Part shown: piece by piece, positions 59,701-64,000 of the stretch
How positions within the stretch are numbered: position 1 is the first letter of the stretch
Layout of the letters: the number at the start of each line of letters is the position of its first letter
Assembly (NCBI GenBank): GCA_943737045.1
Contig: CALSFV010000050.1
Coordinates: forward strand, 186,001-250,000
Reading direction: 5' to 3'
Length of the DNA stretch: 64,000 bases
Source: Parapristionchus giblindavisi
Lineage: Eukaryota > Nematoda > Chromadorea > Rhabditida > Diplogasteridae
Translations under genes and position numbers: made by a program
Notes under the pieces: model-generated
What the model saw: the letters and a program-made list of their open reading frames with translations, nothing else
Told to the model about the DNA's origin: nothing
Databases searched by the model: none

Positions 59701-62700
59701 GAGATACACGATCTTGGACCAGTAGATGTCGTCGAATTCCGCAGTTGAAACAATGTACAGTGGAAGCACGATGGGATGTAGACACTAAAATTGATCTTTG
59801 ATCTTTGATCTTCGAAGGTTCATTTCGATCTCAAAATTGTAAAAAATCTAACCGTAAAGAAGTGTTCATAAAGAAAATCGATGACCGGCTGGGATGGTAG
59901 TACATCGTTCGCACTGAAATGATTACGATTATGAATTAGAAATAAAGAATGAAAATGAGAGATAGGTTGTTGAAATTTTTTTAAGAGAAAGCTGTAATAA
60001 GTCTGCCCTATGCCCGTAACAAAACGCGAAACTATTGTAAGCGAAGAAAATAAGAGAGCTTCGTGGTGCATTCGTTATAAGTTCTGAATGTTCTGTCGAC
60101 TCGATGTTACTCTATTTCTACTGTCAGAAAAATTTCACGCTATTGTCCACCTCGCGAGCTCTCTGTCCAGGCAAGCTGCCCCGCGGGGCACACATTTCAA
60201 GAGTTATTATTAGGTTGATGCATAAGTTTCTTTACAAAACTTAGGTCCCTCGTATACCAGTCGTATTTCACTCGTTGTTTATCGCTGGGGCCTCAACTCT
60301 AAACCTTCGAGAGACACTCTCTCCCCCTGCTTAGGGTTGTTTTCACGTCATTCCATCTAGTCGTCAAGCTGAGAATGCCTCGTATTTTCATACCCGATCG
60401 AATTCACCTCCGCAACGTTATGTTGTTCCTCTTCCTCTCCGGTTTGAATCCACCCGAGACTCAATGCCGCATAGCAGAAGTCTACAAGGCCAAGGCACCC
60501 TCTAAGCCCACGGTGATACTTTGGTTCTCCAGGTTTGAGAAAGAGGATTTTTCCCTGGTGGACCGCAATGCCTGTGAAGTTGGACTTGAACAAGCTGCGG
60601 AAAGAGGTAGACGATGATCCCTATCTAACCACCCGTGATGTAAGCATTACCCTTGGGACTGATCAATCGACTATTGTTCGAGGAATAGCGACGATCGGAA
60701 AGGTGTTAAAACTCGGTCGATGAGTCCCTCACAAGTTGACCGATTTTGACCAGAATCGAAGGGTTGATGCAGCAGTGTCTTTTCTAACCCTAAAACGCCG
60801 ATTCGACTAGCTAGATCATGTCATCACTAAGGATGAAAGATGGGTCCTCTACGACTATTATGAGCATAGGCGCTAATGGGTTGATGCAGACGAGGCGCCA
60901 GCAGAAGTGCCAAAACCCGATCTTCACCACAGGAAAATCATTCTTTCGATTTGATGTAGCGCCATAGGTGTTGTGTGTTGGGAGCAGATACCCCAAGGCC
61001 TGACTGTAACCGCACAAGTATATGTTACACAGCAGAGAAAATTGAAGGCCCATCTCGAATCCACCCGCGGGAAACAGCCTGAAATCTATTTTCAGCATGA
61101 TAACGCAAGACCACTCATTGAAAGATTAACCAAGGCTGAACTGGTGGGCAATGGCTGGACTGTCATACAACATCCACCGTATTCCCCCAACCTTGCCCCC
61201 TCTGGCAGCCATCGGGTTTCGACCCTCTATCACTTCCTCAGTGGACTACACTTCGATAACCATGCCAGTGTCGAGAAGGAGTAGGCCAACTTCTTCAAGT
61301 TCCTGCCCGGCTCTTTCAGGCATGATGGGATCTACAAGTTCCCCGATAAATAGCGCAAGACTATCACTGCAGAAGGGGCCTACTTCTAAGTTGAGCCGAC
61401 GCGTGCTTATCTTGTGGCAGATAAATATGATTGTACTTTATTTTGTAAAGAAACATATGCATCAACCTAATATTTGTTGGAGATATTACTGTAGATATAA
61501 TTTACAAAACAACTAATTAGCTGGTCAAGTACCTTTTAATAGAGGCCGTCGCAGTCTCCACGCTCACTGTATCGTAATCCTCTTCCGTTGTGTCATCATC
61601 TAGTTCATCTATTCGTTCGGCAGAGAAAAGTGTCTACAATAGGTTATGTTGAACGACTTTTATATGTCAGGTTACAATACTATGACAAAAAAGTGTAAAC
61701 TGAAACTACAGCTCAAAAAGCAGCACCAACACAGTGTTAAAAAACTTAATTACAGATCTTGCTCACTGTGTACTACAGCTTGTGGTGTGGTCTTTTAACA
61801 CTTTTTTGTCTGTGTGTAGTATCTCTACCTGACAATAGGGCATTCTCATACTGACCTCATCACTGCCCACAGGCAACTCCTTCGGGACATTCTCGTGCGG
61901 GTTAACCGGCAGATTGGGGAAGAGAACGCTAAATCATTATTATATTTAATTTACTTTAATTTATCTTACATTAAATAAATGTGACAGCAAGTGATAAATA
62001 AATAGCGTGAAATAATGGGTAGAGTCGAGGGGGAGCGGAGAGATATTCATTAACAAAAACGGTCGGATTTAGATATTATTAGGCATCAATGAATAACATT
62101 TTCAGAAAAATTGGCATAAAGCAATGAATGATATGATTAGAATCTTCTCAACCTACCGTACTGCTCGATATATGGAGAACAGCGTTAGCCGGAGCTCGCT
62201 TGCTGCTTTTTCGTGCAAACAACGATGCGCACCTAGCGTGCTACCGTAGCTGGCCTGATATTGATTTTTCTATTATTACATCAACATTGAATTTCACATT
62301 TGCTATAAAGGCAGGTTTAAAGCTGTTCTGAACAAACAAGTTTGAAAAATTTGAACAAATTTTGAACAGTTTGAAAAAAAAAGAACAAATTTGAAAAGGT
62401 TGGCTTGCAACAGTGAAAAACCTGATAGATGTCGACGAAAGTTTGCGATAAGCGAGCGAATGGATGAGTAGGATCAGCCATAGCCTGAATTAATGGAAGA
62501 TATTCAATTTTTTAATGTATTATTTTTTATTCTCAAAGTAATGATATATTAGTTCCTTAAAGGCACACCGTGAGCTAATTTGAAACTCTCCACTCGGACA
62601 ACGCTGTCTCGCAGACAAGAAAGCGAGAGGGCGTTGCTAGAGAGTTTCGAATTTGCTCGGGGGATAAAGTGGTATTACAAAACTACGACACCTCAATCCA

Positions 62701-63537
62701 CCAGTTCTTCACCATGCCATAGTATCCACTGGACCATGGTCGGAGATCAGCTGTAGAGGCGAGATGGGTCAAACTGAAAAGGAGGTGATGTCGTTTGGCT
62801 TCGTAGTAACAACCGTCGCTGATTTCCGTTTTTTTAGGAAAATTCAAATAAATTCATTATAACTTCTAGGATCAAAGTGTAGCGGCTCTGATGCATCGTT
62901 ACATTTGCCTTACGTGACTACGCCTTAACGCCCGCCGTAACGAAGGGGACGCGGCGGAAGAGGTTCACGTAAGGCAAATGTAACAATGCACGAGGCCGAA
63001 GAATATCAAGGTTATAGATGATCATTCAGAAATTGCGAAAGAATAGATAACGAAAGAAGATCCTCACTCATCATCTCCATGTTCCTTATCTCCTCCTCCT
63101 CTTCGTCTCCTTCTCTCAATCAATTGTCTCCATGCTTCTCTCACCTCATCCTCTCGCCCCTCTCGACCTCCCTCGCCCACTCCCGCACTCATCTCCGTCA
63201 ACTCGATGTCCGAACCTGAAATTACTATTTTTAGAGGATTCCAGAAGATTAGGGTTGCGTAACACTCATGAATAAAAAAAGTCAATATTCAAGGGGTGGG
63301 GTATTTACGAAAATGAAGTCTCACAACTCTTGTCAGCTCTCTGTACACCCGGTTCATTTTTTCCATTCAGTCATAGTCATATTTTTCATTCAATTGTGTT
63401 GTATACCTTGATCTCCTGTCGTCTCCCTTCTCGTTCGTCCCTCGTATCCTAATTCTTCCTTCAGGAACAAATCAACCAACGGTCGCCAGTTCCAATTGGC
63501 CTCTGCATCGATCGGTTGGTCGTGCAGACTCTCTTCG
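56793..63537 (-). CDS. Alsin (ALS2)-like VPS9-domain protein, C-terminal part (5' end outside window)
   Basis: Thirteen exons were found on the minus strand, in transcript order: 63537-63407, 63215-63068, 62773-62692, 62484-62422, 62254-62157, 61928-61856, 61633-61533, 59913-59853, 59784-59654, 59506-59455, 59266-59141, 57511-57434 and 56939-56793 (stop TGA 56795-56793). All junctions are GT-AG and the sum (1291 nt) keeps one frame, giving about 429 residues. Motifs in order: HPFARLSQTFVDIYQ, ASYGSTLGAHR, an RVLFPNLP motif, VIDFLYEHFF, LHPIVLPLY, DIYWSKIVYLN, LLAFLDV, WPIEL, then a VPS9 core with NPMQKLRILAETF, DTLVPAFIYVVV, IKHLGAEI and GEIGLMFTFLKSAF. This order is that of alsin. Predicted role: Rab5-family guanine nucleotide exchange on endosomes (known for alsin, inferred here). 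The RCC1-like and DH/PH parts of alsin, if present, lie beyond the window. Confidence 0.78.
56966..57248. mobile_element. hAT-like MITE with 8-bp target duplication
   Basis: This 283-bp element has terminal inverted repeats TAGGGATCCGCA / TGCGGATCCCTA. It is flanked by perfect 8-bp direct repeats TCATCTAT (56958-56965 and 57249-57256). An 8-bp duplication and TAGGG-type ends fit the hAT superfamily. There is no coding capacity. It sits in the last intron (56940-57433) of the ALS2-like gene, just 26 nt from the last exon. Confidence 0.88.
57590..57697. mobile_element. Small inverted-repeat element (MITE-like), diverged copy 3
   Basis: The right end GAGTTTCAAATTAGTTCGGGG is clear. The left end ACACACCCTAGGATAATTTT is diverged. 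Size and internal CTCTC / GAGAG segments match the family at 47667, 56447 and 62557. It is in the intron between the 59141 and 57511 exons of the ALS2-like gene. Confidence 0.5.
57736..58878. mobile_element. 1.1-kb foldback element with about 500-bp inverted arms
   Basis: The ends are ATATCAGGCCTGTCACGAGA and its complement at 58859-58878. The arms (57736 to about 58258 and about 58365-58878) match inversely over long stretches, including GGGCTCCCTACACCGG, ACCAGAGGTCATGAAAGTGC, CTGCCGATTCGGCGCGGCTG and CACACTCTCTCG. The loop contains an ATTCC microsatellite (about 58262-58287). No transposase was seen. Its open frames are arm sequence and not genes. No target duplication was recognised next to the ends. 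It lies in an intron of the ALS2-like gene. Confidence 0.78.
60210..61470 (+). mobile_element. Degraded mariner transposon in an ALS2-like intron
   Basis: The element is 1261 bp with 30-bp terminal inverted repeats starting TTAGGTTGATGCATA; they match at 29 of 30 positions. TA flanks both sides (60208-60209 and 61471-61472), the target duplication typical of Tc1/mariner. It is in the intron 59914-61532 of the ALS2-like gene, in the opposite orientation. Length and internal protein place it in the mariner family proper. The well-preserved ends suggest it could still be mobilised in trans by a related transposase, which is inference. Confidence 0.93.
60375..61389 (+). pseudogene. Mariner transposase pseudogene
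   Basis: The ATG at 60375 opens a helix-turn-helix part (LFLFLSGLNPPETQCRIAEV, KPTVILWFSRFE). A frameshift near 60540-60580 moves the reading to another frame (LRKEVDDDPYLTT, DQSTIVRG, GKVLKLGR). Several in-frame stops follow (after LKLGR, after YYEHRR, near 60953). First catalytic Asp context is TKDERWVLYD and the second is YFQHDNARP. At the third position the usual APSD is APSG, so the DDD triad is lost. The frame ends at TAA 61387-61389 after EGAYF. It is inactive by frameshift, stops and a missing catalytic residue. Confidence 0.9.
62557..62670. mobile_element. Small inverted-repeat element (MITE-like), copy 4
   Basis: It begins TTAAAGGCACACC then GTGAGCTAATTTGAAACTCT and ends AGAGAGTTTCGAATTTGCTC then GGGGG. 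It is the best-preserved left end of the family and lies in the intron 62485-62691 of the ALS2-like gene. Confidence 0.7.
62883..62998. repeat. Long hairpin (imperfect palindrome)
   Basis: The left arm TGCATCGTTACATTTGCCTT (from 62892) then ACGTGA pairs with TCACGTAAGGCAAATGTAAC then AATGCA (to 62990), with one bulged base. Pairing extends weakly outward to CGGCTC / GAGGCCG. The loop is about 47 bp and GC-rich. It is in the intron 62774-63067 of the ALS2-like gene. It could be a small MITE or a transcribed hairpin; a single copy gives no family support. Confidence 0.7.
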
Positions 63538-64000
63538 CTAAATACAAAATATGTCTTTATGCAATCATACCGGTCGACAACTGGACATCTAATTGTAAGC
63601 ATCCATGAAAAAAAATAAGATTCTTAGGATAGATAAAAATATCCTAAGAATTTCATCAATTGTTTTTTTTGAAAATTTAAGAACGGCTTTTTCAATGAAA
63701 TAGGGGGAGAGCCCAAGCTAATTTTGACCTCCGCCCTGCCGCCGTACCAAATAGGGGTGGTAGATCAAGAGGTGGACCCTAATTTCTCTCATTTTTCAAT
63801 AGGAATCGAGTCTATTTTGGGGACGATCTCGACTGTAATTCCTATCAAGTCGAGAGACAGAAATGGGGGTGAGGTAGAGAGGGAAAGAAAGTGAGAGATC
63901 ACAAGAGGGAATAGGGTAGACGAGAAATTGAGGCTATTCCGACCGCCTCAAAAATCTGTCTGTCTGCGTCTCTTGTTTAGCGCACTATTTCTCTCTATCT
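63538..64000. other. Right window edge, intron of the ALS2-like gene
   Basis: The first seen exon needs an upstream partner that supplies two nucleotides of a codon, so the transcript continues to the right. No further exon was recognised here. GCCCAAGCTAATTTTGACCT at about 63709 may be a remnant of the MITE family. The rest is purine-rich unique sequence. Confidence 0.5.

Larger units (their letters stand above)
56793..59913 (-). other. VPS9 domain region of the ALS2-like gene
   Basis: Six exons cover the domain. The Asp and Pro that contact switch regions in Rabex-5 (D-x-x-x-P) are present in the exon 57511-57434 as DTLVP. The later T of the Y-x-x-T motif is present in GLMFT, while the Tyr position is Leu, a hydrophobic substitution I also recall in alsin. 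The terminal exon ends ten residues after SAFVYI, a normal end for this domain. The exon 57511-57434 is separated from its upstream neighbour by a 1629-nt intron that holds the foldback element. It is short (78 nt) and easy to miss. Confidence 0.72.
59914..61532 (-). other. Large intron of the ALS2-like gene
   Basis: This is a 1619-nt intron, of which 1261 nt are the mariner element. Without it the intron would be about 356 nt. Its splice sites (TTAAAAG/GTACTT donor and ATTTCAG acceptor in minus-strand sense) join AG + T into a Ser codon. Confidence 0.75.

Noticed and set aside
61151..61516. 121-residue plus-strand frame at the mariner 3' end
   Set aside because: It is a shadow frame of the transposase relic; the true frame is offset and contains FLSGLHFDN and EGAYF.
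62157..62232. Shorter version of the ALS2-like exon with acceptor GCTAG at 62233
   Set aside because: It would put the upstream exon in a frame with a stop. Using the ATATCAG acceptor (exon to 62254) restores phase 0 and adds ASYGSTLG, which fits the family.

Overview
The window is eukaryotic and most likely from a nematode, possibly a diplogastrid such as Pristionchus (the genus is a guess). Evidence: short GT-AG introns with nematode-like acceptors, secreted modules of the nematode CC-x-x-GGIWSEW thrombospondin-type-1-like kind, a degraded mariner element, and several small inverted-repeat elements. Two protein-coding genes were found, arranged tail to tail.

Gene 1 (+ strand, 5' end outside the window, stop at 54898-54900) fills 1-54900. 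From 1 to about 46.5 kb it is a tandem array of one complete exon + intron unit: a partial copy, then 98 further copies. Each exon encodes Thr/Pro-rich mucin-like sequence built on a 12-residue (36-bp) period of the type EVTTTVEPTTTP, and each intron is about 288 bp of near-identical sequence. Apart from one broken copy, every exon has a length divisible by 3 and phase-1 introns on both sides, so the reading frame runs through the whole array whichever units are spliced in. A 35-nt exon (46984-47018) converts phase 1 to phase 0. Nine two-exon cysteine-rich modules follow (47238-54900), each a TSP1-like exon of exactly 137 nt plus a second cysteine-rich exon that (except the last) ends in a short Thr/Pro linker. 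Joining all intact exons gives 21,090 nt, or 7,030 codons including the stop, in one frame. The 3' UTR carries its own intron. The product is probably a giant secreted or surface O-glycosylated protein.

The array has at least three nested levels of repetition: 36-bp steps inside exons, 413/414/450-bp exon-intron units, and higher-order blocks (864, 892, 1242, 1739, 1798, about 2737 and about 7740 bp). This resembles centromeric higher-order repeats but lies inside an apparently coding gene.

Gene 2 (- strand, 63537 to 56793, 5' end beyond the right edge) was assembled here from 13 exons that join in one frame. It encodes the C-terminal 429 or so residues of an alsin (ALS2)-like protein with a complete VPS9 domain, a predicted Rab5-type guanine nucleotide exchange factor. 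Its introns hold a mariner relic (TA target duplication), a hAT-like MITE with a perfect 8-bp target duplication, a 1.1-kb foldback element, a hairpin and members of a small MITE family. A second foldback element sits in a gene 1 intron.
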